A stretch of DNA of 64,000 nt from Mastigias papua (lineage: Eukaryota > Cnidaria > Scyphozoa > Rhizostomeae > Mastigiidae), in contig OZ025281.1 in NCBI GenBank assembly GCA_964019165.1, positions 12,087,888-12,151,887 on the forward strand. Reading direction: 5' to 3'. The position numbers and the translations under genes were made by a program. Numbering within the stretch: the stretch's first letter is position 1; each line of letters opens with the position of its first letter. This document shows, one piece after another, positions 13,572 to 26,460 of this stretch. Below the pieces are notes generated by a model. The model worked only from the letters and a program-made list of their open reading frames with translations, had not been told where the DNA came from and made no database searches.

Positions 13572-14434
13572 CCATAGAAATAATAGGACTAGGAGGACTA
13601 GGTCACGTGACGCGGGTCATCCATGTAAAATCATAATGGCTGCTAACGACTGGTAGAAAGCTACAACCAGGAACTAAGCGCATAGTGATGTCACAGTTCC
13701 AAATTCGCCGATTACACCTCATATTTCCGTGGTAATCAAATATATATATGATATTGCGATGTTATTCATTCGTCTGCAAGAATAACTGGCTATTATGGAC
13801 GGATCTCTCTGTAAAAGACAAGAATTCCACTTCAACCGGTAGGATACAGTCTGTTTTTGCCACAAACCCAAGTTCACTGCCAAAGGGTTGTCAAGTGAAC
13901 TTTGTTTATTCTAATGTCAGTATTTATTTGCAGCTGCTGAACGGTACATTATTTCTGCGTAAATGTCTCTTGTTAAAATGATTATAAAGCGTTTTGGCTC
14001 CTACCTACCGGAGACAGGATTTCATTTCCATTTGGTAAATGATCTGCCAAGATCCTATATATATACTTTAGTATAACACATTGTACATTTGAAAAACCAT
14101 TTCGAAATACACCATCCAATGGGAGAATCATGACATGAATGTTAGAGTTGTAGCGTAGACTTTATTGTTAGCTCAGCTGAAACTTCAAGAGTTCAAAGAT
14201 AGGATGGAACAGGAGTGCATTTACTTTGCAGAAAACCTCACTTTGATTATTCAAATATCAATGCAAGTCTGGAACAGAACACAATCAACCAATTGCCACT
14301 AACAATACTCTTAAAATGCACAGGAATGCACAAATTTCAATAACATATTTGAATGATTTAGGGATGAAAATAGAGCTCCTTCTTACAAGCAGTCTAAGGC
14401 TGTTGCTGTATTAACTTTTGATCTATTCACAATC

Positions 14435-16145
14435 CAGAGGCGGATCGAGACCTTCTCAACATTCTCAGTTGAGAATGTCAGATTTTCTAGCGTCCAGATT
14501 TTCGAATCTTACCAACCTGTCAACTCAAGTCGAGTCTGATGTCTCAAGGTTGCTGACCCCCGTACCCACTGATATTTGCTGCACACTTGGTATACCTCAA
14601 GGAAGTGGTAACCTAGCAATAGTGATTAAGTAATAAAATCGCTTGACAAGTGTCAATAATCCTGAAAGGTATCTAGGCAAGTTGCGACAGTTTACGTGTA
14701 GTTTCCATGCCAATTTGAGAAGTTCCTTCGCATCTTGAGAATATGCTACGCACTTTTCTTACTGCGTGCGCATCGAAACAGTACTGATTTTTGGTCACTT
14801 GAGAAGGTAGATCTGCGCTGGTTAGACGAGGTCCAAAATACATAGCAACGGCTTTATCTTGGTACTCTTTTTATATGAGGTAGGCCTGGACGATTTTAAA
14901 ACTAACTCCTTGCGCGTCCTGAGGAGAAGGTTCACTGAGAATCTTGAGGATTCAGGGGGTGGATATACGTGACTGTTTGGAATTTGCCGTGTACCCTGGC
15001 ATGTGAGTTATCTGTTGGATGAAGTAGCTCAGAGCGGGAGAAAACTATTCTTCGTTATCAATCTATCCGAAATAATAGAATTTTCAGAAGAAGTCAAGCA
15101 GCTGTTGACGAAGAGAGATGTTGAACAAATTATGATGGTATATAGTGCTAGTATGCAGCTTTCTCTAGGTAAGTGTTATCACACAGGATGGCTTGATCGC
15201 AAGTAGTAGTTGATAGTCATACTTTGTCACAGGCGTGCAGACAGATTCTCTACTCCCGGTCCATCGAGTAAATGTGGATAAAGGAGACACTGTCCCCCCC
15301 CCCCGATAATGTATGGCTATATTTTTCCTTTTTGACTGTTTTATAGTCGTTCACGGCAGTCTGTATTCGCATATGCAATTATTGTTTACAAGATTGCTGG
15401 ATGAATACGAGTCTGGCCGGTGTCAGTTGACATTGGGTATAAACAAAGGGTCGGAGAGCGGAGGGTTAAGGTCAGGCTAGGTTGTGTGTTAGAAATACTA
15501 TAGGTCCCCATTGGACAGATATTACGAAGATTCATCCTAACTTCCGCTTACACGATCACACTTATGTTTGTAGACGCTGTAGGGGTATGTACACAAACCG
15601 ATTAGTGTTTCTTCGTTGTATTCATTTAGAGACAACCTTCGAGAGACGCTTGGTAGCTAATCTTTGATACAGGGGACCTTGTCGCAGCAGAAGCTAATAA
15701 TAGTTCAGCTTTGATATAGAGAAACTTGTTCTAACAGAATGACGTAGTGGCTCGTGGGACTTTGTTTTGAATGCCATCAAAGTAGAAACCCAGTTGCTTC
15801 GCACAGTTGTTGGCAATGTTGTCATGTCAATTATTTCTTTATGTTAAGAACTCTTCTCTGGGATATCAATTGGAATTCTGGAACATGGGTGATTCCTTAG
15901 TGTGGGGTTCCAACTGTAGATAGGGCAGTGATGCCTTGCCATAAACTGAATTTCCTAATAATAGTTTTTATTGAAGTAGAGGTTAGTTTTGATTCTGTAA
16001 GTAAAGTGCTTTTGAAATTTCAATAGTCCTTGATCTTTCAGGCATAATTATCAAAACTATGATAATTGTTTGGGTGTGGTCTTTGGGTGTGGTTTTATAT
16101 TTTGAACCTTTGAGAATGTCAGAAAATGTGCTGGATCCGCCCCTG
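14435..16145. mobile_element. hAT-like non-autonomous element
   Basis: The left end is CAGAGGCGGATCGAG and the right end CTGGATCCGCCCCTG, an imperfect inverted repeat of the CAGRGGCGGATC form common in hAT elements. A second shared block, GAGAATGTCAGA, lies just inside both ends. The direct flanks are CAATC on the left (14,430-14,434) and CAATC on the right (16,146-16,150), a perfect 5-bp target duplication as reported for the hAT5 group. No transposase frame is present inside (largest frames 60-90 codons, unrecognised), so it would need a partner for movement. Confidence 0.55.
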
Positions 16146-17690
16146 CAATCAATATTATGTTTGAGTAAAAGTATACTATGCTGTTGTTTAACCATATCAT
16201 AGTTTCTAAAATGCTGTTTTTCTACTAGTTGAAGATCAGTTAGCAATGTAATCTTCTTAAATTAATGCAGGTTTGATTTGAGTAATAATCCATATGCAAC
16301 CAGGAAATTTCTATTGAAACAAAAACAGAGTCCCCCTCTACTGCCAAGTGCACTGATTAATAAATTGACTAAAGTTGGTCCTTGAGTCACTAATACTAAA
16401 AGTCTACTTAGATGTCAGTAATTCAATATCTGGTTAAGCTTTAAATATTTGTTAGATTCCATAAGGTGTTGTTAGTGAGCTCAAGGGCAACATGGCAGAC
16501 CTGGCATCACAAACTTCTAGACAAATCAAAGGCACCTAAAAACTAAAGCACACAAAAGAAATGGGAACTTAAGAGCCTTATGACATTCTGCATGTAGAAT
16601 TTGTGAATGTATCGATAGAAAGCATAGACTAGAACTCAACAACTAGGCTTTAGCACTACCTGACATAGCATCTGAAACAGGCCTGTGGACAAAGGGAAGG
16701 GCAATGACCCCAACAATTCACTTGGTTTTTATATATACACTGTCATTTTTAATCATTGCATATTTTACTTCTACATCTATGACCCCCCCGCCCATATTCA
16801 GCTCAGTTGGCTATGGTACTGATATGAAATGACCAAAAGTATACTTAAACTTAAAGATTCTAGCTTACAGTATCATCATATCATAAGTGTAATGAGAGAT
16901 CATATAAGGCATTATTTGATACTCTTGTGCCAACACCTGAATGGAGTTTCTATAAATGAGTGGGACTTTCTCTTTAAGGAAATTCCTAATTACCGGATGA
17001 TGGCTCAGTATCTCATCCTGTAGTAGGAGGGGCAACCCTATCTCTAGTAGAAAGCTAGAAAACTAACCATTCCTTTCTAATAAAGGAAACATATCTATAT
17101 AACAATAGAGAAATGATTATAAATAAAAATTTGATATGAGAAGACTAATGTACAGAAAACATACTATAGGATAAAAACGCTGTAACTTGCCAAACCAGTT
17201 AAACAGTTGTATCAGGAACTCATTTCAAATGTGCTTTCAGTTGCTTTATCTCGATTTCTGCATCATAACAAGCACTTTGCGGATAGTCATAAATATAGTT
17301 GTTGACATTGCTTAGCTGGGAACCGCAAATCCTGAAGCATCTCAGTATATATTTGTTCAATATTTGCAGATGTATTGAGGTTTTGGTTTCTCACAGGTTC
17401 TTCTATTCGATGGGGGCAATTTGTTAAGGAACGTTTCCAAATGCACTTGGTTCGCAAATGGCACTATCCTGACTGTATGCATGAGCGAAACATCCTTTTT
17501 CACTAATTGTTGGCGTTAGAACACTCTTTTACCAGTTTGCAATGCTCTTATGCCGTCAGGACAGTCTGTCCCTTGTCCTAAAACAACTTACCACTGTAAA
17601 TAACGCTCGATATGTCCGAAAATGTATCTTCTTCTAGTGTCGTTCCGAATAGAATCGAGTATGTCAGACATATCAACCAAGGTATGTGCA
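16146..17690. other. No recognisable gene
   Basis: Interior of the possible larger TIR element to the right of the hAT insertion. Short frames only, with no conserved motif seen. Confidence 0.35.
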
Positions 17691-18167
17691 GTAATTTTAC
17701 GAAAACAGCCTTTCTACAGTTGGCGACCAGTCACAACAACAATCTTTCTACCAGTCGTTAGCAGCCATATTGCCTCCCCATGCATGCCCCACTGGATTGG
17801 CCGGAGAACAATAGAGTCCTCGTTCTAGTCCTAGTATTTCTATGGTAGCAACAGTGCATCATTGTCTAAGCAATAGGTAAGCTTTAGGGCTTCAATCAAG
17901 TATTGACTGGCGCATTGCATCTGTTTTATTTGATGTTTAACTCAAGCTGATCAGCTAGATCTGCCATGGGGATTTAAAGCATAGCCATGTATAGATAAAT
18001 ATACATATAAAAATATAAGTATAAATAAATATATAGACATATAGGCAAATGCCTTTATATATAAATATACATTTATACAAATATATATAAATATATATAT
18101 ATGAATAAATATATATATATTTATATATATGTTGATACCTATATTAATATCTATATGTTCATATACA

Positions 18168-18285
<118 letters not shown>

Positions 18286-18432
18286 CGATGGGGTTGCGTT
18301 CCTCTGCTCTGCCTTGTGCGAATGTGCCTACTCTAGAAGGAGCCCGATCCATGAATGCTACAGGTATAGAACCCCTCTTCTTAGTATCGAGGCTACTGAC
18401 TTGCATAATGACTGACGTCATGGCCGACTATC

Positions 18433-18842
18433 TCAACGGTCTACACAACGGCCTACAAACTTTGGAAAATAAAAATAAATCTTATGGTAGAGATTTCGAC
18501 ATTGAGAACTATGCACAAGATAGCTTTTCTAACGAGTATTTCGCTTGCAATAGATTGCGTACAGTTATTGTGCCATTGCCGAGGAAAAGATGAAAACGTC
18601 AACGGTCTACACTTTTTGTGAAATAGTTTAATACTAGGTCAAATTTATTTTCAAAAAAGTGTAGACCGTTGAGATATTTGCTAATTATGCTGAAAATGCT
18701 CATTATTCGGCAGATAATACACAACATGCACATACTAGCACATAAAGCACAACGTTTGGGAACCATTTTTGGGGTAATACTTCTCACTAGAAGGGGCAGT
18801 GGGAGTTATAGACAGTGTAGACCGTTGTAGACCGTTGCTCGT
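18433..18842. repeat. Nested-hairpin repeat with CAACGGTCTACAC
   Basis: CAACGGTCTACAC occurs directly at about 18,433 and 18,600, and inverted at about 18,658-18,672 and twice near 18,815-18,838. The inner pair forms an almost perfect palindrome (about 18,600-18,674) with a loop of roughly 35 bp. The outer pair encloses the whole segment, so it resembles a foldback MITE with iterated ends. There is no coding capacity. Confidence 0.6.
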
Positions 18843-18921
18843 AGCCATTGTGTACAAAGATGAAGTCATGCAAAGCGTGCAAACTGCGAAGGACAATTAC
18901 GTGTCTATGGAGTTGATGACA

Positions 18922-19450
18922 TACTCTCCAGTCCGGAATAGACATCCCCCCCGACTATTTATTTTTTCAAAAAATGCACACCAGGACATTCTAATTGGAA
19001 CCCCCCCGCTTATTAATTGTGAGCCAAGAGGAAATTTTCCCAACCAGACCAAGAATTGTCCAGCGAAAGTAACTCGTTGTGAATGTTTGTTGCGCTGAAA
19101 AAATGCTAGCGTGAAATGCGTAATTGCTGCAAGAAGCACTGAAAACGCAGCCGACAGTTGTGCTAATGATGATGACATTATGAACGACGATGATAGACAC
19201 ATTTTTAGCGTGCTAGAAATATGTAATAAACGTAATAAATTTTTTCAAAAAGTTGAAATGTTTTGTCCAATGCATATGTTGGTGTCTTCTCTCCACATCC
19301 ATTTATAACAGCCCACCCCATAGACATTCACCTTGGAGCTTTTTCCACTCCCCCCCCGCTTATTGCAACCCCCCCGCTTATTTACTTTGAGACATTTTTC
19401 CAACTCCCCCGCTTATTGCCACCCCCCCTTCTATTCCGGACTGGAGAGTA
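18922..19450. mobile_element. 529-bp MITE with C-rich tandem motifs
   Basis: The ends are perfect inverted repeats: TACTCTCCAGTCCGGAATAG on the left and its complement on the right. A TA dinucleotide bounds each side, compatible with a Tc1/mariner-type TA target. The motif CCCCCCGCTTATT recurs about five times in the element, mostly close to the right end. There is no transposase. The ~100-codon frames on both strands across it are not recognised. Confidence 0.7.
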
Positions 19451-20530
19451 GTTATTGTAGTAGTAATGTTGCGCAACAGTAGTCACAGGATATAGCTGCT
19501 TTCTGGCTTTCAATATCAACATCGTGCTTGAGATCGGAAAGTTTTCCAGGAACAGTGATGATTTCTAACAATTTCTATGTCCCGATCGTCAATAACGGAG
19601 CGATATTCGGGCGTTTGGTGGGGTAAGATGGAAGTATCTTTGTGTCCTCTCTAATAGCACGGCATATAAAAGAGGTAACTGCCAGTTTTATGCTGCTTCA
19701 TACACTGGACTGATTGAATATAACTCCTGATGCTGTAACAGACTGAAAGGATTGGAATATTGCAGGGGAGAACTTGGTTCTGCCTACTACCTCGGTGCCA
19801 GCGTTACTGTAGGCAATTAAATAAGCTTTGTTCACACTATTCCTGCATAGTGATAAGGACATTGCAGTGTCAGGAGAGTCTGAAATAGTCTTCCACGCTT
19901 ACTATTAATGTTTTCTTACTGGTACAATATGGAAATGCGGTAAAATATAAATATTCAGCTTTGTAACGGCTCAGCTTTTATCCCCCATCTCATGAGAGGA
20001 CAGATTTCGCTTCCAGTTGATGTAGCTCAGGTTGTTATTTAAAAGGCAATTCTTTGAGCGCAAAAGTTGCATCCTCGAAACTCCCTACATAATTTTAATG
20101 ATATATAAAAAATAAGGTTTACTTATTATCAGTTACACTTACCTCACTTGTACTAGTAATGTACTGCAATGTATACATTTTTAGATACCCCAATGACATA
20201 AAAACGTATAACTTGTTTATTTATTTTCTCTGCTGTTTATCTAAGAATTCTACCCATATGTCCGATATATGCTAAAAATACGAAGAGGAGATGATTGCAG
20301 TGCATTTCAATTATTTTTGACAGCATTTGTACTATAGTTGAAATTTCTACACATTTTGCTGAATGTTCGTCAATAAACTGCATATAAAGACATCAAATTA
20401 GCACGAAAGCTAATGATCCCATGGAGATATGGCTCTGATTCCGCTAAAAATGAAATCAGCACCCTCGAAAACCTATTAGTATGATCCATCGTTGGAACTC
20501 TACCTGTCCTCCTTAAATATGAGATTCAGA
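19451..20530. other. No recognisable feature
   Basis: AT-rich sequence with no frame above 60 codons and no repeat ends found. Confidence 0.4.
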
Positions 20531-20806
20531 CAATGCCTGCCAAAAGTAGTTGGAACACCCACACAATTGTATTGATTTCCGACTCCTGTCGCTTCTCCTT
20601 AACACCACTTAAAATGTAGACCCCCTCCCCCCTGAAACAATGTTGATTCGATAGCGGAGACCAGTAGCTTTAACAACACGCATCACTTTTGGCCTTCGAG
20701 TTGCCCATATTTGCTTCATACAACATTGTTTAACGGGGGAGGGGATGCTATAGCTCATCTATAGCGTAAATCATAGCAAGTGTTCCAAGACTTTTGGCAG
20801 GCATTG
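20531..20806. mobile_element. 276-bp MITE, copy 2
   Basis: Same ends (CAATGCCTGCCAAAA) and length as the copy at 11,929-12,204, with only scattered substitutions across the full length. The two transposed recently relative to the third copy. It lies in the same orientation. Confidence 0.85.
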
Positions 20807-21049
20807 TAGCAGTGGCGCAGAACCTACTCTTGATAATCGTAGTAACATGATTGTGGCGGTTCATGGCGTTTATTCACCATATTTAATGATGGAAAAGTGT
20901 TGTACCTTTCCTTAGCTTTGAGGTGAAGCTAGATTAATAGTACAACTCAGATATTCTGAAAGAACCATCAGGAATTATGCAGGGGTGCCGTTAAATGGTT
21001 TGGGCATTTAGTAGTTTAAGAGGAAAAGATAATGATTGTGAGTCCCATA

Positions 21050-21291
21050 TACGATTCCATACTTTAGGGGAGTACCCGTTAGGGTGTACACTTATCCTGA
21101 GCAGTCTGCATCGTGAGGTAGAGTGGCCAACTCCTTTCCTCTCCACCTGTAACTTCCCCTGTGTTACCACCAGGTACCCATTTTCTGCTTGGTGGACAGT
21201 AAGCTAGCATCCCAAATACAATCCGGGGATTTAGTCGAACCATTGTTATTCCGCTCAGCAGTCAAGCGCTCTAACCATTTGGCCACTCGCC
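21050..21291 (-). repeat. tRNA-headed SINE
   Basis: Read on the minus strand from 21,291, the sequence begins GGCGAGTGGCCAAATGGTTA (A box), followed by TTGACTGCTGAGCGG and a B-box-like GGTTCGACTAAATCC that has a short insertion. The body then contains the complement of AGGTACCCATTTTCTGCTTG, resembling a body motif seen in several metazoan SINEs. The inserted bases in the B box argue that this copy is inactive. A 3' tail repeat is not obvious. Confidence 0.5.
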
Positions 21292-21461
21292 AGTAGTTGA
21301 AGGTAGTATAGCGATTTAGCAATTTAGGTCTTAAATTTGTAATGCTTGTCATTGGTGCTTACTAAGAAAATTCTAATATATACCAAAAGTGCTCTGTGCC
21401 ATAAACTAAAACCACATCGCGCCATAAACTAAAACCACATTCCCCTACTAGGTCTGAAATA

Positions 21462-21810
21462 TTTTCACCTTGAAATGCCGGAATAGCACGCTTCTGCATT
21501 CAAAACTGCTTTCTTTTTCAGTAATGTTCTATGCCTATGGTAAAAAGTCATTTCTCATACTTTTGATAGCACTGCTACAAAATCTTGTAAATTTTTCCAT
21601 GGACAAACATCAATTTTGTTTTACAGTTTGTTATACTTTGAAATTTTACAAACTGACGAATATTTTCCCTCCTGAATGAAAACAGCTCGCCCTCACAACG
21701 CGACACTTCTATTGTGTAATTTTTGTAGACTAGGTCCTTGACAGCTGTTAGCCGTCATTTTTGCAGGAAGGTGCAATACTCAGTGAACGTTAGTCTAAAT
21801 CTCGGTACAG
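21462..21810 (+). repeat. Old dispersed repeat, family A
   Basis: About 350 bp found again inverted at 25,055-25,410, with partial copies at 26,150-26,460 and 37,055-37,370. Shared blocks include CCTTGAAATGCCGGA, AGTCATTTCTCATACTTTT and a GCCGTCATTTTTGCAGG-like block. Identity looks about 70-80%. It contains short frames in each copy but no conserved reading frame, so it is probably a non-coding element. Confidence 0.55.
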
Positions 21811-22854
21811 CACTAGAAGTAAGCATTCGCGGAGTCTCTATCTCAAAAACCTGTACGCTGTCTATCTTTACATTTAATGTACCCTATGCTTCTGCATTTG
21901 CGTTCGCTTCCACAAGTGTAGCATGATTTCATCTCTTTACAAGAGATTGTTGTTTTAGACTATCATCAGAAAAGCCAATGCGTGTCTCTTAAAAGTCTCA
22001 ACTCATTTGCATAAACTACCTCCTCTGGTTTGGTTTGTCAGAGCCACATCTCCCAGTTCTCTACCAAATTCTCCATATCCCAATATTTATATGTCTTTGC
22101 AAGGCCGAGCTTTTCAAGGGATATTGTTTTGTTGTTTCCATGACCAACCTTGCCATTTATCTCTTTTTCAACGGTTGCAGAGCGCCAAAACTCTTACTTA
22201 ATTCTTCATAAAATCCTCTGACTCTTTCGTAATGAGTGCCTGCAGTATGTTTTATCATATTCTTCGCTCCGCGCTTTATAATTTCCTATCGTATCTCTCA
22301 CCTGAGGGCATACCGTCTCCAGAAGGTATCCAAAGTTAACTTTCATTTGGGATATTTTTACTTTGAAATCGTCGGAAAAAATGTTTTCAAACCATGCCGA
22401 GGCTGCATTCAACGGGATTATTTGCAACTTTCATTTGAGTTTGATAAGCCTCCAGCAGGACAAGTGTATTGGCTCCGGGATTTGACTGGTGTTAGAAGAA
22501 ATATACAGTGAAGTTGCATTAAAGTACTGTTAATTATTGTCTGTTATTATTATTATATTAATATTAGTTTTGTACGTATAATGTACATTGATATTCCATA
22601 TTAAAAGTAAATTCCTGAATCGATAGTTTTGCCAGTTGAGTTTTCCCTTGTGGCCATCTTTGCAAAGTAGCAATAAGACTGCGACACAACAATTCATCAG
22701 GGTCGTCATAGTACTTTTCTGAATATATTCTGTTGAATATATTCCAATGAATAGCAAGCTTTTCATTGGATCCATGCTAGATGTGTTTGTGCAGTGTTTC
22801 TGCCTAGCCAGACTTTCCTTGCATAATACCTTACCGCTACGTTTATCAAATCTA
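21811..22854. other. No recognisable gene
   Basis: Short unassigned frames on both strands around 22,206-22,511. Nothing matches a known family by eye. Confidence 0.35.
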
Positions 22855-23131
22855 CAATGCCTGCCAAAATCAGTTTGAACACCCACTTAATTGTACGGAT
22901 TTCCGACTCCTGCCTCCTCTCCGTGACACCAGTTAAGGTGTAAAGCCAATCCCCCCGTCAAAAAATTTTGATTTGATAGCGAAAACCAGTATCTTTATAT
23001 ACATGCATCACTTTTGGCCTTCGAGTTACTCATATTTGCTTCATACAACATTGTTGAACGGGGGAGAGGATGCTATAGCTCATCAATAAGGTAAATCATA
23101 GCAAGTGTTCCAAAATTTTTGGCAGTGATTG
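22855..23131. mobile_element. 277-bp MITE, copy 3 (older)
   Basis: Same family as the copies at 11,929 and 20,531, but with many more substitutions, and the right terminus is altered (GGCAGTGATTG instead of GGCAGGCATTG). The flanks are TA on both sides (CTA|CAATG and GATTG|TAG), which supports a TA target for the family. Confidence 0.75.
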
Positions 23132-23944
23132 TAGGCTCTGAAGAACGAATATTATCAGCTCGCAACTGCTATTTGAGGTAAATGAAGACGACTGGGATGA
23201 TTTTCTTGCTAATTTCATAACAATAATGATCGAGAAAGAAGGCTGACAATTTTAGCATTACTGTACTGTTTTGATTTCTTGTGACATCCCGACGGGAAGA
23301 CAGATGGTTGTAAGATCACCGAATGAGTGCTTTTAAGGTGCCAGAGCTAGATTTTGATATGTTTGTCTCGCTCTCAAAATCACTTCTTATGTGAATCGCA
23401 CATTCCACTTTGGATTCGCTCAGAACAGTGTCGTAGAACCCAATACCAACGAAATGTGAGGACGCCTATGACTTGTACAGGTGTACTTTTAGGATGTAGA
23501 GAAGATTAATATTAGTGCCAGTGATTCGAATATTCAAAAACACAAAAATTTGTTTCTTCGACTCTTCTAGTCAGGAGATCCCATATGATAATCTCAATGT
23601 GGTGAATATTCCAACTCTCCAGATGATCTGTTACACTCCCAATAAAATCTTTTGAAAAAGGAGGGTCCTCCTCAATCAATGTAATTGTACATTCCGTTTC
23701 AAACGATGAAGTATATCGTGTTGCCATTTCTAGCTAGATCCGTGCGTGTTTACATCATGAAGCTGGACTATGTCAAGTGCAATGAAAACACAGATGTACT
23801 GAAGTGCACTTTTTCACTGAGAAGGTGTTCACTGGAAATTTCTGTGAAATTTCACTGAGCATGTCTGTGATGGGCTTCGCTAAAATATTTTCGTATTTCG
23901 CTTTTTTTAATCAACAATCAGCTTTTCGTAATAGGAAAGGGATT
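23132..23944. other. No recognisable gene
   Basis: Unassigned AT-rich sequence with one 71-codon minus frame (23512-23727) of no known family. Confidence 0.35.
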
Positions 23945-24308
23945 TAGAGTGCTTTCGCATGAAAAATTTCGACCTGTTTGAAACTCACGCTGGCCTGAGT
24001 TCCTTTTCGGTGGGCTAATCACTTCTTTGTGCTCACGAATTATTTTGCTGATAAATCCCATTCCAGGCTGCAGTCTAGCTTGATTCTGCGCGTTCAGATC
24101 GCCCCTTTGTGAAACAAATGCGTTCACATGACAATTTTATGGTGACCTAAAATGTCAAACCTGTTTGAAAAGTCGAATTGGGCGACGTGAGTTGCAGTTC
24201 ACCTTACTCAATAAGAACACTCAGAGGGATTTGACAAAACACTGAACTTGACTCAGGCAAGCGTGAGTTTCAGACCGGACTGAAATTTCTCATGTGAAAG
24301 CCCTCTGA
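23945..24308. mobile_element. MITE with about 60-bp inverted repeats
   Basis: The left end reads AGAGTGCTTTCGCATGAAAA and the right end, inverted, AGAGGGCTTTCACATGAGAA. Both continue through AATTTC to a shared GAAACTCACGCT-GCCTGAGT block. The interior is about 240 bp and non-coding. The superfamily is not clear because the flanks do not show a convincing target duplication. Confidence 0.65.
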
Positions 24309-24404
24309 GACATTCAAAAAATTGCAAAGATGACTATAGAACTTTAAGCAATCAGGATATATACTTTAGTCTCGATATGTCAGTCACAAGGTATGTAGTC
24401 TTCT

Positions 24405-24745
24405 CTGGATTCTTTCATATTATGTTTTAGGAAGTCTGTTCATTCTAGCATTACCAAGGAGTCCTCTTATTCCGTAATACTTACAATAGCATGCTATGCT
24501 GCATTGCATTTGAATACAATCCCTAAGGTTCTAATACAAATAAGTAGGAAGCACATTTGACATATATAACAGTGGGTTTTTTATAAGTTCATTCTTTCAA
24601 CAGACTTTATCTCTAAGAGTTGCTTGACTTGATAACATGGTAATTTTGTCACATAGACTGGTAATACAGACTTGCATTCCACGGATTTTATATTCGAGGT
24701 ATGTGAATTTATAGTAATAGGTATTTAAAATATGTTGCTGCTGAG
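24405..24745 (+). repeat. Old dispersed repeat, family B
   Basis: Aligns with 34,790-35,230 and, over its first part, with 36,660-36,960. Shared blocks include AATAGCATGCT, AGGAAGCACAT, GAGTTGCTTG-CTTGATAA and GGATTTTAT. Non-coding; identity is clearly lower than between the two later copies. Confidence 0.5.
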
Positions 24746-25054
24746 GTTCTGGATTGGAGTTTGGAGTAGACATGCATTTTCGAATATGATATTCGATCGC
24801 CTCATTTTGTTAACATGCTAAAAGCATATCTTACAAGCGACTGTAGACAATGTAGGCCAAGATGGAATGTAATCAAATTGATTTTATTTTATTCAAAGTA
24901 TCTAATAGGCTGGTCATACTTCCGACCACATTTATAGCTCAACTGGTCCAAAGTTGTACGGTTAGTTATCTACGGATCTGGAGATATGAAAGAATAGTTT
25001 TCCGATACCTTGAGGAACAGACTTTGTGGATGTAAATGGGATTTGTCTTCGCTA

Positions 25055-25410
25055 GATTCGCCTACGTACATTTACCTTCGAAAATTTTTGCACCTCCCTG
25101 CACAAAATGGCGGCTAACAGCGGCCACGGACCTAATCTACAAAACTTATATAATGGAAGTGTCGCGCTGTAAGGGCGGACTTTTTCCATCTTAATTTTGG
25201 AACGAAGATATTCGTCAGTTTGTAAAATTTCAAAGTAGAACAAACTGTGAAGCAAAATTGATGGTTGTACTTGGAAAACTTTACCAGAGTTTGCAGCAGT
25301 GCTATTAAAAGTATGAGAAATGACTGTTTACAATATGCATAGCACATTGAAGCAGAATGAAGCAATTTTAATGCAGAAGCATAATAGTCCGGCATTTCAA
25401 GGTGAAAATG
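25055..25410 (-). repeat. Old dispersed repeat, family A, inverted copy
   Basis: Reverse-complement relative of 21,462-21,810. It matches from the ATGGCGGCTAACAGCGG block to TTTCAAGGTGAAAATGTTTC. It contains overlapping minus frames of 67 and 107 codons that are not conserved in the other copy. Confidence 0.55.
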
Positions 25411-26149
25411 TTTCAGGCTTAGCATTTGAAGTGAATTTGAAATGACTTTTGCCATTGAGACCGTATGGTTCTAATTCATGACGCAGTTCCTAGTGAGTTA
25501 ATCGTGGACATTCTATATGTCATTTGACATAGGCTGAACATTTAAGAAAATAAGGATTGTCTACAGAGCCTTACTGTTATATATAAGAAATTTGCTAGTA
25601 AGCAACACTGACAAGCATTACAAATTTAAGACCTATGCTCTTATAGGAATCAAGAAAATGGAAGCTGTCCAAAGCTACATGATCATTGGAAATACAACAT
25701 ATCGCTTACATGACATTTTCTCGAGATATAAAATTGTAGTGTTCTGACCGTAGTGAAACAATTCAACAGACAGTTGTCTGCTGTCACGGGGCCTCATAAC
25801 TTCTGCCTATATAACTGTTGAAAGCAGCACACTCGTTCTTCAGAAAATAAGTTATTCTACATTATTTTGTTCAACTGATAAATGCCCAAACTTTTAGCAC
25901 TCCTTTAGTAAAGGTAAATGTTAGTCTCATAAACTTTCCCTGTACGTTGGGGAGGTCCTGTTAGAGAGGACACTTCTCCTGAATTGTCAGCATAATGAGA
26001 TTGGGTAGCGTGTTATTTGTCAAGATATCTCAGGTTTAGTATAAAGTTAGCTTCTCTTCAAAGCTGAGTACAGGAAGAAGTTTTACCCGGCATTAAATAT
26101 GACGAATGAACGCAATGAACCGCCAAAATCATGCTGCTATGATTGTCAA

Positions 26150-26460
26150 GAGCAGGCCCTTTGCAAGTGCTAGCCGCCATTTTTGGCAGGGGTGGTGCAA
26201 TACTTCTCAAACGCAAGTGAAATTTTGTTGGCTTACGTTACGAAAGAAGTGTAAAATACGAGTATTGGCACTGTGTTTGTGCCCTGTTTCCCCGGCATTA
26301 CAAGCTTTACTAACCCATAACGGAGTTTATCGCTGTAAAGGGAGAAGTATGGAATTTAGTAAATAATAGTTTCCTTATAGGATTGTTTGCTCGACGCACT
26401 GCAAAGTAGCATAAATTGATATTCATCTGCCATTAAAGGCATTATGAATAATAGCATCTT
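26150..26460 (+). repeat. Old dispersed repeat, family A, fragment
   Basis: Shares GCCGCCATTTTT...GGTGCAATACT with the copy at 21,462, and its second half (ATTACAAGCTTTACTAACCC onward) matches 37,195-37,370. The two partial matches suggest that the complete repeat is over 600 bp. It ends close to the left terminus of the ISL2EU-type element. Confidence 0.45.

Larger units (their letters stand above)
13572..17845. mobile_element. Possible TIR element enclosing a hAT insertion
   Basis: The left end starts CCATAGAAATAATAGGACTA and contains ATGGCTGCTAACGACTGG about 65 bp in. The right end, read inverted from 17,845, starts CCATAGAAATACTAGGACTA and contains the same ATGGCTGCTAACGACTGGTAGAAAG stretch about 90 bp in. 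The spacing of the shared blocks differs slightly. The interior has no recognised transposase. The ends may bound one old non-autonomous element, or be two unrelated solo ends in opposite orientation. No target duplication is evident. Confidence 0.4.
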
